From the NCBI GenBank assembly GCA_038924905.1, contig JBCKUK010000003.1, positions 13,308-77,307 on the forward strand: a DNA stretch of 64,000 nt. Reading direction: 5' to 3'. The first letter of the stretch is position 1; every line of letters starts with the position of its first letter. Source of the DNA: JBCKUK01 sp038924905. Its GTDB lineage: Bacteria; Pseudomonadota; Gammaproteobacteria; Burkholderiales; Methylophilaceae. The notes below the pieces were generated by a model. That model did not search any database and was not told the DNA's origin. It worked only from the letters and a program-made list of their open reading frames with translations. Shown here piece by piece: positions 16,604 to 25,013 of this stretch. The position numbers were made by a program, and so were the translations under genes.

Positions 16604-16690
16604 TTACTGGCAACCGTCTCGTTTGCTACGAGTTGCCTGAATTTCAACACGGCGATTTGGCGCCAGGCATTCGCGCAAATAATGCCCGGA
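16604..16690 (-). pseudogene. C-terminal tail of an OmpA-family protein
   Basis: The minus strand reads HYLRECLAPNRRVEIQATRS then KRDGCQ and TAA at 16606-16604. ECLAPNRRVEI is the end of the OmpA peptidoglycan-binding domain in betaproteobacteria. Upstream the frame leaves homology at about 16690 and purA's stop follows 50 bases further on. The rest of the gene is deleted while its terminator is preserved. Confidence 0.75.
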
Positions 16691-16739
16691 GCCAGTGAGT
16701 GCCCCAGGCCAAGCGCTGCTCAATGACCGGCTTCAAGGC

Positions 16740-18062
16740 TCATTCCATGAACGGGTGACGCAAGACAATGGTTTCATCGCGCTCAGGGCCGGTGGAAACA
16801 ATGGCCAATGGGACTTCACACAAAGTCTCCAGGCACTTGAGGTAGTTTTGTGCGTGGACTGGTAAATCTTCCCAACGTTTTACACCAAAAGTACTTTCGC
16901 GCCAGCCAGGCATCAGCTCATAAATCGGTTCACAACGTGACACATCATCAGCGCCTACCGGCAACAAATCAACAACTTTTCCATCCAGCTTGTAGCCAGT
17001 GCAGATTTCAAGCTCTTCAAGGCCGTCCAGCACATCCAGCTTGGTAATGCATAATCCGGTCAGGCCATTGATGCGCGCCGAACGGCGCAGTGCGGCAGCG
17101 TCAAACCAGCCACAGCGCCTTTTACGGCCCGTTACTGTGCCAATTTCACGGCCCTTGTTGGACATCTGGTGGCCGGGCACGCCGCTGGTTTCAATATCCA
17201 ACTCGCTGGGGAAAGGCCCGCCGCCGACACGCGTAGTGTAAGCCTTGGTGATGCCCAGTACATAGTGCAGCATGCTTGGACCAACGCCGGTGCCTGCGGA
17301 AGCCTGGCCAGCAACACAATTGGATGAAGTCACAAATGGGTAGGTGCCATGGTCAACATCCAGCAGCGTGCCCTGTGCGCCTTCAAACAGCAGATTGTGG
17401 CCCAGCTTGTGTGCGTCGTACAGCGCCGCCGAAACGTCGGTCACCAGGGGTAGCAACGCGTCAGCGCGGCTCAGGGCAGAATCAAGCTCGGCCTGGTAGT
17501 CTACCGCTTCTACCTGGAGGAGCTTGGTGAGCACAAAGTTGTGATAATCCATGACTTCGCGTAGTTTTTCTGCAAAGCGCTCCGGATAAAACAGGTCGTA
17601 TAGCCTTAAGGCGCGGCGCGCAACCTTGTCTTCGTACGCGGGGCCTATGCCTTTGCCGGTGGTGCCTATCTTGTTATCCACGCTGCGCGCGGCTTCACGC
17701 GCCAAATCCAGGCGAACGTGATAGCCCATGATAAGCGGGCAACCCGGGCTGACTTTCAGGCGCGGGCGAACCTCGATGCCTTCTTTTTCAAGGCCGTAAA
17801 TTTCCTTGAGCAAATGACCGGTATCCAGCACCACGCCGTTACCGATGTAGCATTGAATACCGGCACGCACGATGCCGGAAGGCACCAGATTAAGCTTGTA
17901 TTCGCGCTGACTTGTGCCTTGACCAATTACCAGGGTATGTCCGGCATTATGCCCGCCCTGGAATCTCACCACACCTTGCGCGTGGTCAGTCAGCCAATCA
18001 ACGATCTTGCCTTTGCCTTCGTCACCCCACTGCGTGCCAACCACTACTACATTCTTGCCCAT
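16740..18062 (-). CDS. purA: adenylosuccinate synthetase
   Basis: About 440 residues. GTP-dependent first step from IMP to AMP. Signatures are VVVGTQWGDEGKGKIVDWLT (with the active-site Asp and Lys), FQGGHNAGHTLV, GTTGKGIGPAYEDK and the loop TRVGGGPFPSEL. ATG 18062, two bases after hisZ stop, fits the family N-terminus better than the TTG six bases upstream that overlaps hisZ. Last gene of the hfq-to-purA series. Confidence 0.97.
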   Translation of the reverse strand: MGKNVVVVGTQWGDEGKGKIVDWLTDHAQGVVRFQGGHNAGHTLVIGQGTSQREYKLNLVPSGIVRAGIQCYIGNGVVLDTGHLLKEIYGLEKEGIEVRPRLKVSPGCPLIMGYHVRLDLAREAARSVDNKIGTTGKGIGPAYEDKVARRALRLYDLFYPERFAEKLREVMDYHNFVLTKLLQVEAVDYQAELDSALSRADALLPLVTDVSAALYDAHKLGHNLLFEGAQGTLLDVDHGTYPFVTSSNCVAGQASAGTGVGPSMLHYVLGITKAYTTRVGGGPFPSELDIETSGVPGHQMSNKGREIGTVTGRKRRCGWFDAAALRRSARINGLTGLCITKLDVLDGLEELEICTGYKLDGKVVDLLPVGADDVSRCEPIYELMPGWRESTFGVKRWEDLPVHAQNYLKCLETLCEVPLAIVSTGPERDETIVLRHPFME

Positions 18063-18064
18063 GT

Positions 18065-19231
18065 TCAACCTTTTTTGCCAGCGGGGACAACTTCCCAGCC
18101 TGAATCTGTTTTGACCAGCAGGCGATCACAATTCAGTTCTGCCTTGTGCACCTCATGGCCGGGTAATTCTTGCACTACTATCTGCCCGCTTGCGCGTAGC
18201 GCATCAATCTTGACAAGCAAGTCAGCGGCATCGCTGCATGGAGCCAGAATGCCTTTTTGCAGCTCTGCCAATGGCAACGCTGCGACCAACCCGCGCAAAT
18301 CAAGACTAAAACCCGTAGCTGGACGTGCCCGACCAAATGCGAGACCTACTTCGTCATAGCGGCCACCCAGTGCCAAAGTCCCTGTAGAGCCCTGCGCATA
18401 GGCGGCAAACAACATGCCGCTGTGGTAGTGATAACCGCGCAATTCGGCTAGATCAAAACCCACAGCTATGCCTAAGTCAGTCAATCCTTCACTCGCTTGT
18501 CGCAACTCTTGCAACGCCTGTTTTATTTCAGGAGTTTTTGGCAGGCGTTTGGCGGCCGCATCCAGCACTTTTGCATCACCATTCAGCTCGGTTAAAGCAC
18601 AAAGTGCATCACGCGTACTCGTATCGAGATCTGTGGCCAGGCTGCCTACAGCGGATTGGTCTTTGCTTTGCAGCGCCGCGTATAGGTCATGTTCCAGAGA
18701 CTGGCTGATCTTGCTTTGGCTAACCAGACTACCAAAAATCCCGACATGGCTAAAATCGACCAGCAGCGATTTAACGCCTGCTGTCTGCAAGACTTTTACC
18801 ATCAGCCGCTGGATTTCAATATCACCCTCAACTCCTGCGTGGCCAAACAGCTCAGCGCCCAGTTGCAGCGGTTGCCGCGTTTGTGCAAGGCCGTCAGGCT
18901 TGGTGCGCAGCACGCTATCGGCGTAGCACAGTCTTGTTACGCCCTGGTTATTGAGCATGTGCGCATCTATGCGCGCAGCCTGCGGGGTTATATCGGCGCG
19001 CACACCCATGAGGCGGCCAGTGAGTTGATCAACCACTTTGAAAGTCGCCAAATCCAGATCATGGCCGACACCGGTAATCAGCGATTCCAGATATTCCAGT
19101 AGCGGTGGGATAACGAATTGATAGCCATGCACATGAAATAAATCAAGCAGGCGTCGGCGCAACACCTCTATGCGCGCAGCCTCGGTGGGAAGTACGTCTT
19201 CAATATACTCAGGAAGAACCCAGTTACGCAT
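18065..19231 (-). CDS. hisZ: HisZ, regulatory subunit of ATP phosphoribosyltransferase
   Basis: About 388 residues from ATG 19231 (MRNWVLPEYIEDVLP); 27 bases of open frame upstream are not needed. The protein is a histidyl-tRNA synthetase-like fold without aminoacylation activity that pairs with short-form HisG to start histidine synthesis. Motif-2-like FKVVDQLTGRLMGVRADITP and the C-terminal LALGGRYDEVGLAFGRARPA are visible. It sits between DUF2065 and purA, the standard betaproteobacterial order. Confidence 0.94.
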   Translation of the reverse strand: MRNWVLPEYIEDVLPTEAARIEVLRRRLLDLFHVHGYQFVIPPLLEYLESLITGVGHDLDLATFKVVDQLTGRLMGVRADITPQAARIDAHMLNNQGVTRLCYADSVLRTKPDGLAQTRQPLQLGAELFGHAGVEGDIEIQRLMVKVLQTAGVKSLLVDFSHVGIFGSLVSQSKISQSLEHDLYAALQSKDQSAVGSLATDLDTSTRDALCALTELNGDAKVLDAAAKRLPKTPEIKQALQELRQASEGLTDLGIAVGFDLAELRGYHYHSGMLFAAYAQGSTGTLALGGRYDEVGLAFGRARPATGFSLDLRGLVAALPLAELQKGILAPCSDAADLLVKIDALRASGQIVVQELPGHEVHKAELNCDRLLVKTDSGWEVVPAGKKG

Positions 19232-19244
19232 TTTTAATCTATTT

Positions 19245-19433
19245 TTATGAGCGAACAATCAAGATCAGCAATAATCCGGCAAGCATCGAAATAATACCGA
19301 TAAAACGTAGCTGCCCATCGTTAAGCGCTATCATGCGCTGAAAAGTATGCCGCCATGTTTTGGGCGCTATCAGCGGCAATACACCTTCCAGCACTAACAT
19401 CAAGCCAAAAGCTGTTAAAAGTGTCGTATTCAA
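19245..19433 (-). CDS. DUF2065 small membrane protein
   Basis: 62 residues from TTG 19433 (NTTLLTAFGLMLVLEGVLP, LIAPKTWRHTFQRMIALNDG, RFIGIISMLAGLLLILIV). Two membrane helices around a basic amphipathic stretch define the family. The TTG is chosen because it matches the family N-terminus and lies just after hflC; the longer open frame upstream runs antiparallel-free through hflC and is not credible. Found between hflC and hisZ in many betaproteobacteria; function unknown, possibly linked to HflKC. Confidence 0.85.
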   Translation of the reverse strand: MNTTLLTAFGLMLVLEGVLPLIAPKTWRHTFQRMIALNDGQLRFIGIISMLAGLLLILIVRS

Positions 19434-19449
19434 GCTGACCCTGCTGTCG

Positions 19450-20337
19450 TTATTTGCGTCCGCCGGAGTCACGCATATATTTGAAAAACTCGGAACTAGG
19501 CTCCAACACCAGCACATCGCTTTTGCTTCTAAAGCTATTGCGATAAGCTTCCATGCTGCGGTAGAAAGAATAGAACTCTGGGCTCTTGCCATAAGCCTGG
19601 GCATAAATATCCGCCGCTCTGGCATCACCCTCACCCTTAACGCGCTGTGCTTCACGGAAGGCTTCAGCAATAATCACTTCACGTTGCTTATCTGCATCGG
19701 CACGAATTTTTTCTGACTCAGCAGCACCTTCAGAGCGCAGCTGATTGGCAATACGTTTGCGTTCCGAAATCATACGGTCATACACTGATTTGCTAATTTC
19801 TTCTGAGTAATCGACCCGTTTTAGGCGCACATCCACCACTTGTATACCAATTTGACGCGCTTCAATGTCGGCTTTTTTACGCAGGTTATCCATAATTGCA
19901 GTGCGTTCGCCAGCAATCACATCATGCACAGTGCGCTTGCCAAACTCGTAACGGAAGCCTGCATTTACCACTTTAGAAAGCCTGTCTTCTGCGGCTGCTT
20001 CGCCCCCTTCCTTAATCGACACGTAGTATTTGGTAGGGTCAACAATGCGCCATTTTACAAACGAATCAACCATCATGTATTTGTTCTCGCTGGTGTTAAA
20101 TTTTGCTGCCGCTTCCCAATCCAGGGTTACTATTCTTTTGTCAAAGTAACGTACGTTATCGAGTAACGGGATTTTAAGATAAAACCCGGGCTTTTTATTA
20201 ACGTAAACAATCTCACCAAGACGGAACACCAGTACATATTCACGCTCATCTACAGTGAATACAGAAAAACTGAATAGGATGAGTGCAATGATAGGCGCGA
20301 GCAGTGCCGTACCCATATTTCTAAATAATTGGCTCAT
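19450..20337 (-). CDS. hflC: HflC, FtsH modulator
   Basis: 295 residues, one N-terminal membrane helix (LLAPIIALILFSFSVFTV) and a periplasmic SPFH/band 7 domain (EREYVLVFRLGEIVYVNKKP, DVRLKRVDYSEEISKSVYDR) followed by a coiled helix. With HflK it forms the large cage around the FtsH protease. It begins one base into the hflK stop, so the two are translationally coupled. Confidence 0.96.
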   Translation of the reverse strand: MSQLFRNMGTALLAPIIALILFSFSVFTVDEREYVLVFRLGEIVYVNKKPGFYLKIPLLDNVRYFDKRIVTLDWEAAAKFNTSENKYMMVDSFVKWRIVDPTKYYVSIKEGGEAAAEDRLSKVVNAGFRYEFGKRTVHDVIAGERTAIMDNLRKKADIEARQIGIQVVDVRLKRVDYSEEISKSVYDRMISERKRIANQLRSEGAAESEKIRADADKQREVIIAEAFREAQRVKGEGDARAADIYAQAYGKSPEFYSFYRSMEAYRNSFRSKSDVLVLEPSSEFFKYMRDSGGRK

Positions 20338-21500
20338 TATCTACTCTCCCGATCACGGCCGCGGAAGGAGTCGCGTGAACGCTGCGCCTCCAATTCAATT
20401 TGAGTCTGGCTAAGGCTCGCCGCTGGCGCTGGATTGACTGACGTGCCAGCTACAGTTGCTGCCAAGAGCTTGTCTAGTGGCAGATAAAGCAAGCTGTTCC
20501 CACCTTTTTGATCTATCACCACCTTGCTCACGCTGGACATAATTTGCTCCTGCATATCAATATACATGCGCTGACGGGTAACCTCCGGCGCACGTTGATA
20601 CTGGGTCAATATCTGCTCGAAACGGCTGGCATTACCCTTGGCTTCGTTTTCCACTTTAAGTTTATAGCCCGCCGCTTCCGCCGCGAGTCGTGAAGCATTA
20701 CCACGCGCCTTGGGAATCACATCATTCGCGTAGGCCTGGCCTTCGTTAATTTGGCGCTGATAATCCTGATTAGCGCGGTTCACGTCTTCAAATGCCTCTT
20801 GCACTTGCTCAGGTGGCTGGGCGCTTTGTAGCGAAACACTGGTGATTATTACACCTGTTTGATAGCTATCCAGAATCGCTTGCATGCGCTCCGATGTATC
20901 AGCCAAGCCCTTTTGCAGCAAATCGTCCAGCTTGCTCTTGCCGACCACTTCACGAATCGCCGTTTCTGCCGCTGACATCACTGCATCATCTGTAGCACGA
21001 TTATTGAACAGGTAGTCTTTGGCATTTTTCAGCTTATATTGCACCGCAAACTGTAAATCAATAATATTTTCGTCTTCAGTTAACATCAGGGCTTCTTTGG
21101 GATTCTTGGTTTTGCCACCCGTACCTTCTCCGCTCGTCCTGTAGCCCACTTCCAGGCGACGCACCTGTTCCATATTAACCACTTTAACCTTCTCAATAGG
21201 ATATGGCCAATGCCAGCGCGGTCCCGGGTGGGTAGTGTTTGTGTATTTTCCGAAGTTTTGCTCTATGCCTAGCGAACCCTGATCAACGATGTAAAAACCA
21301 GTTGCGAACCAGATAATTACGATAAGACCAATGATCGGCAGGACTGCCCTGGCTTTATTATTGGAATCAGGACTCCGATTATCTCCGCCGCCTGACTTGC
21401 CAAACAAGGCATTCAACTTGCGGCTGAATTGACGCAATACCTCATCCAAATCAGGCAGGCCGCCATTGTTACGATTACCCCAACCGGGATCATTTGCCAT
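20337..21500 (-). CDS. hflK: HflK, FtsH modulator
   Basis: 387 residues. Gly/Asn-rich cytoplasmic N-terminus (NDPGWGNRNNGGLPDLDEVL), membrane helix (LPIIGLIVIIWFATGFYIV), SPFH domain (DQGSLGIEQNFGKYTNTTHP) and long helix ending in a polar tail. Partner of HflC in regulating membrane-protein turnover by FtsH. Lies downstream of hfq-hflX with 38 bases between. Confidence 0.96.
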   Translation of the reverse strand: MANDPGWGNRNNGGLPDLDEVLRQFSRKLNALFGKSGGGDNRSPDSNNKARAVLPIIGLIVIIWFATGFYIVDQGSLGIEQNFGKYTNTTHPGPRWHWPYPIEKVKVVNMEQVRRLEVGYRTSGEGTGGKTKNPKEALMLTEDENIIDLQFAVQYKLKNAKDYLFNNRATDDAVMSAAETAIREVVGKSKLDDLLQKGLADTSERMQAILDSYQTGVIITSVSLQSAQPPEQVQEAFEDVNRANQDYQRQINEGQAYANDVIPKARGNASRLAAEAAGYKLKVENEAKGNASRFEQILTQYQRAPEVTRQRMYIDMQEQIMSSVSKVVIDQKGGNSLLYLPLDKLLAATVAGTSVNPAPAASLSQTQIELEAQRSRDSFRGRDRESR

Positions 21501-21538
21501 ACATTACTCCAAAGAAACTATTATCGAGAAAACTATTA

Positions 21539-22693
21539 TCAAACTGCCACGCTGGCCTGAGCCAATGACTCAATCGGTTTTTCAACCACTTTCTTTTCAA
21601 GCAAAGATTGCTGATGCTCCAGCATGACCTGACTTACTAAATCCAGGCCAGCGCCAGTTTTTGCAGAAACACGAACCTTGCAGATTCTACCACATTCATC
21701 GCGCTCCAGACCTGCCTCCAGGCCTAGTCTGTCTATCTGGTTCAGGATCAGCACATGAGAAACCTGGGCAGCGCCAATTTCCTCAAGCACGCGGTTCACC
21801 TGCAAAATCTGTTCATCACGATTATTGCTGGCCGCATCAACCACATGCAACAGCAAATCAGCTTGAGCAGTTTCTTCCAGAGTTGCACCGAAGGCCTCAA
21901 CCAGAGCGTGCGGCAAATGCTTAATGAAACCTACAGTATCTGACAAAACAATTTGTCCACATTCAGGTACAAACAACTTGCGCGAAGTTGTATCCAGTGT
22001 TGCAAACAGCTGGTTGGCTACATATACGCCCGACCGCGTTAGCTGATTAAACAGTGTGGATTTTCCTGCATTGGTATATCCCACCAGCGAAACAGACATC
22101 ACTTGCGAACGTTTGCGTGAGCGGCGCTGCATACCTCGCGTACGCTTCAGTTTATCCAGTTTTTCGCGCAAGCCTTTAATGCGAACTCGCAACATGCGGC
22201 GGTCCAACTCGAGCTGCTTTTCACCCGGCCCGCCACGCACACCAATACCGCCTTTTTGCCGCTCCAGGTGGGTCCAGCCGCGCACCAAACGCGTGGAAAG
22301 ATGTTCCATCTGTGCCAGCTCAACCTGTAATTTACCTTCGTGACTTTGTGCGCGTTGAGCAAAAATATCGAGTATTAAACCGGTACGGTCCAGCACGCGA
22401 CATTTAAGAAAGTCTTCCAGATTGCGCTGCTGGGACGGGCTTAGATCATGATTAAACACTGCCAGCTGTGACTCTGTGAGCTTTATTGCCACAGACAATT
22501 CTTCCACCTTGCCAGTACCAATAAAATACTTGGCATCAGGCCTCGCCCGACGACCTTCGATCGCGGTGCGAGCCTGCAAGCCAGCGCTGATAACAAGCTG
22601 CCTCAGTTCATGCAAACTTTCTTTATAGTCTGGCTCACCAAAATCCAGACTCACCAACACGGCAGCGTTACCACCGCCCGGTCTATCAAACAT
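21539..22693 (-). CDS. hflX: GTPase HflX
   Basis: 384 residues, ribosome-associated GTPase that splits stalled or heat-damaged ribosomes. The N-terminal HflX domain ends in the glycine-rich linker GGIGVRGGPGEKQLELDRR; the G domain has G1 GYTNAGKST, G3 DTVGFIKHLP and G4 NQID. Fifteen bases after hfq, in the classical hfq-hflX-hflKC order. Confidence 0.96.
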   Translation of the reverse strand: MFDRPGGGNAAVLVSLDFGEPDYKESLHELRQLVISAGLQARTAIEGRRARPDAKYFIGTGKVEELSVAIKLTESQLAVFNHDLSPSQQRNLEDFLKCRVLDRTGLILDIFAQRAQSHEGKLQVELAQMEHLSTRLVRGWTHLERQKGGIGVRGGPGEKQLELDRRMLRVRIKGLREKLDKLKRTRGMQRRSRKRSQVMSVSLVGYTNAGKSTLFNQLTRSGVYVANQLFATLDTTSRKLFVPECGQIVLSDTVGFIKHLPHALVEAFGATLEETAQADLLLHVVDAASNNRDEQILQVNRVLEEIGAAQVSHVLILNQIDRLGLEAGLERDECGRICKVRVSAKTGAGLDLVSQVMLEHQQSLLEKKVVEKPIESLAQASVAV

Positions 22694-22708
22694 TGCGTCT
22701 ATCCAGCA

Positions 22709-22948
22709 TTACTCTTCGTCGGCATCGCTATGTGGAATAGTCACCGCACGCGCAGGTACGATAGTAGAAATAGCGTGCTTATAAACCATCTGGGTGACTG
22801 TATTTTTAAGCAGAATAACGTATTGATCAAAAGAATCTACCTGACCTTGCAGTTTGATGCCGTTCACCAGGTAAATCGAAACCGGCACATGTTCCTTACG
22901 TAGTGCATTCAAAAATGGGTCTTGTAGCATTTGCCCTTTAGCGTTCAT
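22709..22948 (-). CDS. hfq: RNA chaperone Hfq
   Basis: 79 residues. Sm1 (PVSIYLVNGIKLQGQVDSFD) and Sm2 (YKHAISTIVP) motifs are intact, with Gln8 (GQMLQDPFLNAL) for poly-U binding and a short acidic tail DADEE. The hexamer pairs small RNAs with messages. First gene of the series leading to purA. Confidence 0.98.
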   Translation of the reverse strand: MNAKGQMLQDPFLNALRKEHVPVSIYLVNGIKLQGQVDSFDQYVILLKNTVTQMVYKHAISTIVPARAVTIPHSDADEE

Positions 22949-23074
22949 TTTTCAGCTCCTATTCCTGAGAGTCTTATAATATATTTAACACAATGTGAAT
23001 TAAACCACTTTCACCGGCTTATCACTACACATTTAGGACTGCCTACCCCCTACTTTGTTCTACCAGCCAACAAA

Positions 23075-24466
23075 TTAAATCAAGCCGTAGATACGCGCCA
23101 AGGTTTCGTCTTTGCCCAACAAGCTCATCACCGCATCAATGCCGGGCGACTGTGTACCGCCGGTCACCGCCACCCGTAGCGGCATGGCCACTTGAGGGAA
23201 TTTAAGGCCGTTGCTGGTCACTGCATGCTCAATAGCGGCGTGTATAGCCTCTACCGTCCATTCAATAGCTGCCAATTGGCCCGCCAGCGCTTTGATAACA
23301 GGCATAATTTCCGGCGTTACATGCTTTTCTACTGCGGCTGCATCGGGCGCAGGTCTATGGTAAAAATAGGCAACACTTTCCGCCAGCTCATTCAGGTTGT
23401 TTGCACGCTCGCGGTATAGATTGATAGCATCAGCCAATACTGGCTGCGCTTTAACTATGATACCCAAAGCGGCAAGACGCCGAGTGGCTTCCGATACCAG
23501 CCGATCAATTTCCGCATGCTTGATGTAGTGCGCATTCAGCCAATTGAGTTTTTCAGTGTTGAACTGCGCTGCAGATGACGTAATGTGATTAAGGTCAAAC
23601 CACTCGCAGAACTGCGCCATGCTAAAAATTTCTTCATCGCCGTGCGACCAACCCAAGCGTGCCAGGTAATTCAATACCGCCTCAGGCAAATAGCCATCTT
23701 CGTCATATTGCGTGACACTCACAGCGCCGTGACGCTTGGATAGCTTATGGCCGTCATCGCCCAAAATCATCGAAAGATGCGCATACTGCGGAACCGTTGC
23801 ACCCAGCGCTTTGAGCATATTAATTTGACGTGGCGTATTGTTGACATGATCATCGCCGCGTATCACTTGCGTAATGCCCATTTCCCAGTCATCCACCGCC
23901 ACGCAGAAGTTGTAGGTAGGCGTGCCTTCTGCACGTGCGATGATTAAATCGTCCAGCTCTTCATTAGAAATCTCAATGCGGCCTTTAACCAGGTCATCCC
24001 AAACCACAGTGCCAGATTGTGGATTTTTAAAACGCACCACAGGTGGAATCCCCGTAGGAATGGCCGGCAAGGTCTTGCCTGGTTCCGGCCGCCAACGCCC
24101 GTTATAACGGGGTTTAATGCCTTCGGCCATTTGCCGCTCACGTAGAGCATCCAACTCTTCCTTGCTGCAATAGCAGTGGTAAGCCGTGCCCTCGTCCAGC
24201 ATTTTTTGAATTACTTGCCGGTAGCGATCCATGCGCTGCGTTTGGTAAATCGGGCCTTCATCCCAGTTGAGACCCAGCCAGTTCATGCCATCAAGAATAG
24301 CTTGCATGGCCTCAGGTGTAGAGCGTGCCAGATCGGTATCTTCAATGCGTAATATAAAACTGCCGCCATGCTTGCGCGCATAGGCCCACGAGAACAAGGC
24401 GGTGCGAGCGCCACCAATATGCAGAAATCCGGTAGGGCTGGGAGCAAAACGTGTGCGAACTGTCAT
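23075..24466 (-). CDS. gltX: glutamyl-tRNA synthetase
   Basis: 463 residues from ATG 24466 (TVRTRFAPSPTGFLHIGGAR, containing the HIGH-type motif); the 17 residues of open frame upstream are not part of the family. KMSKS-type motif is KLSKRHGAVSV. The CxC...C zinc cluster is YHCYCSKEELD. The C-terminal anticodon-binding helical domain ends in GKDETLARIYGL. Borders the second accessory block. Confidence 0.97.
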   Translation of the reverse strand: MTVRTRFAPSPTGFLHIGGARTALFSWAYARKHGGSFILRIEDTDLARSTPEAMQAILDGMNWLGLNWDEGPIYQTQRMDRYRQVIQKMLDEGTAYHCYCSKEELDALRERQMAEGIKPRYNGRWRPEPGKTLPAIPTGIPPVVRFKNPQSGTVVWDDLVKGRIEISNEELDDLIIARAEGTPTYNFCVAVDDWEMGITQVIRGDDHVNNTPRQINMLKALGATVPQYAHLSMILGDDGHKLSKRHGAVSVTQYDEDGYLPEAVLNYLARLGWSHGDEEIFSMAQFCEWFDLNHITSSAAQFNTEKLNWLNAHYIKHAEIDRLVSEATRRLAALGIIVKAQPVLADAINLYRERANNLNELAESVAYFYHRPAPDAAAVEKHVTPEIMPVIKALAGQLAAIEWTVEAIHAAIEHAVTSNGLKFPQVAMPLRVAVTGGTQSPGIDAVMSLLGKDETLARIYGLI

Positions 24467-24572
24467 GAAATTTAAGCTGACTAAAAAGTCTACAATTTTA
24501 CCACGTAGAAACTGCAATCCATTTAGCCTGGAGTTTTTTTAACCGGGACTTTAAACTTGAAAGGTTAAAAGC

Positions 24573-24848
24573 TTAATTGGCTTGCCAGCCCCCACCAAGC
24601 GCTTTAAACAAGTCAACTGTCGCCACCAGTCGCGCTTGGCGGCTTTGAGTATAGGCCAGCGCAGCATCGTTATAGACTCTTTGCGAATCCAGCACGTCCA
24701 GATAAGCTGAATAACCTGACTTATAGCGATTTTCAGCAATATCCAGAGCCTTCCTGGCGGCTTTCTGACTATCATCCAGCGCCGCTTCCCGCTCCGCACT
24801 CTGACGCAAGGTAACTAATGCGTCATTCACTTCTCTAAATGCGGTGAC
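24573..24848 (-). pseudogene. RND efflux outer-membrane factor, C-terminal fragment
   Basis: Reads AFREVNDALVTLRQSAEREA, ALDIAENRYKSGYSAYLDVL, DSQRVYNDAALAYTQSRQAR and the end DLFKALGGGWQAN, the last coiled-coil and beta-strand region of a NodT/OprM-type outer-membrane factor. Homology stops abruptly at about 24848 in GGTGACCCC, followed by non-homologous sequence. About three quarters of the gene is missing and no RND pump or fusion-protein gene remains nearby. Confidence 0.85.
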
Positions 24849-25013
24849 CCCTGCTGGAAATAATGGACACTTTTTTATCGTATAAAATGCCCCAAAGAGA
24901 GTAGATTTGGAGATGGGTGAGTACACTTACCTATGCGCGAGGCGAGCGAACCTATGATTTCCCCGGCGCTCAACGCGGACGCTGGTGACCACTTTCGATA
25001 AATAGGGGGTGTT
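24849..25013. other. unexplained junction sequence, possible IS remnant
   Basis: Begins TGACCCCTGCTGG and AATGGACAC exactly where the efflux gene is cut. A short frame ending EASEPMISPALNADAGDHFR lies just before the next gene. I do not recognise a transposase. The sharp edge suggests an insertion-sequence end, unproven. AGGGGG before the ATG at 25014 is the ribosome site of the protease. Confidence 0.35.
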
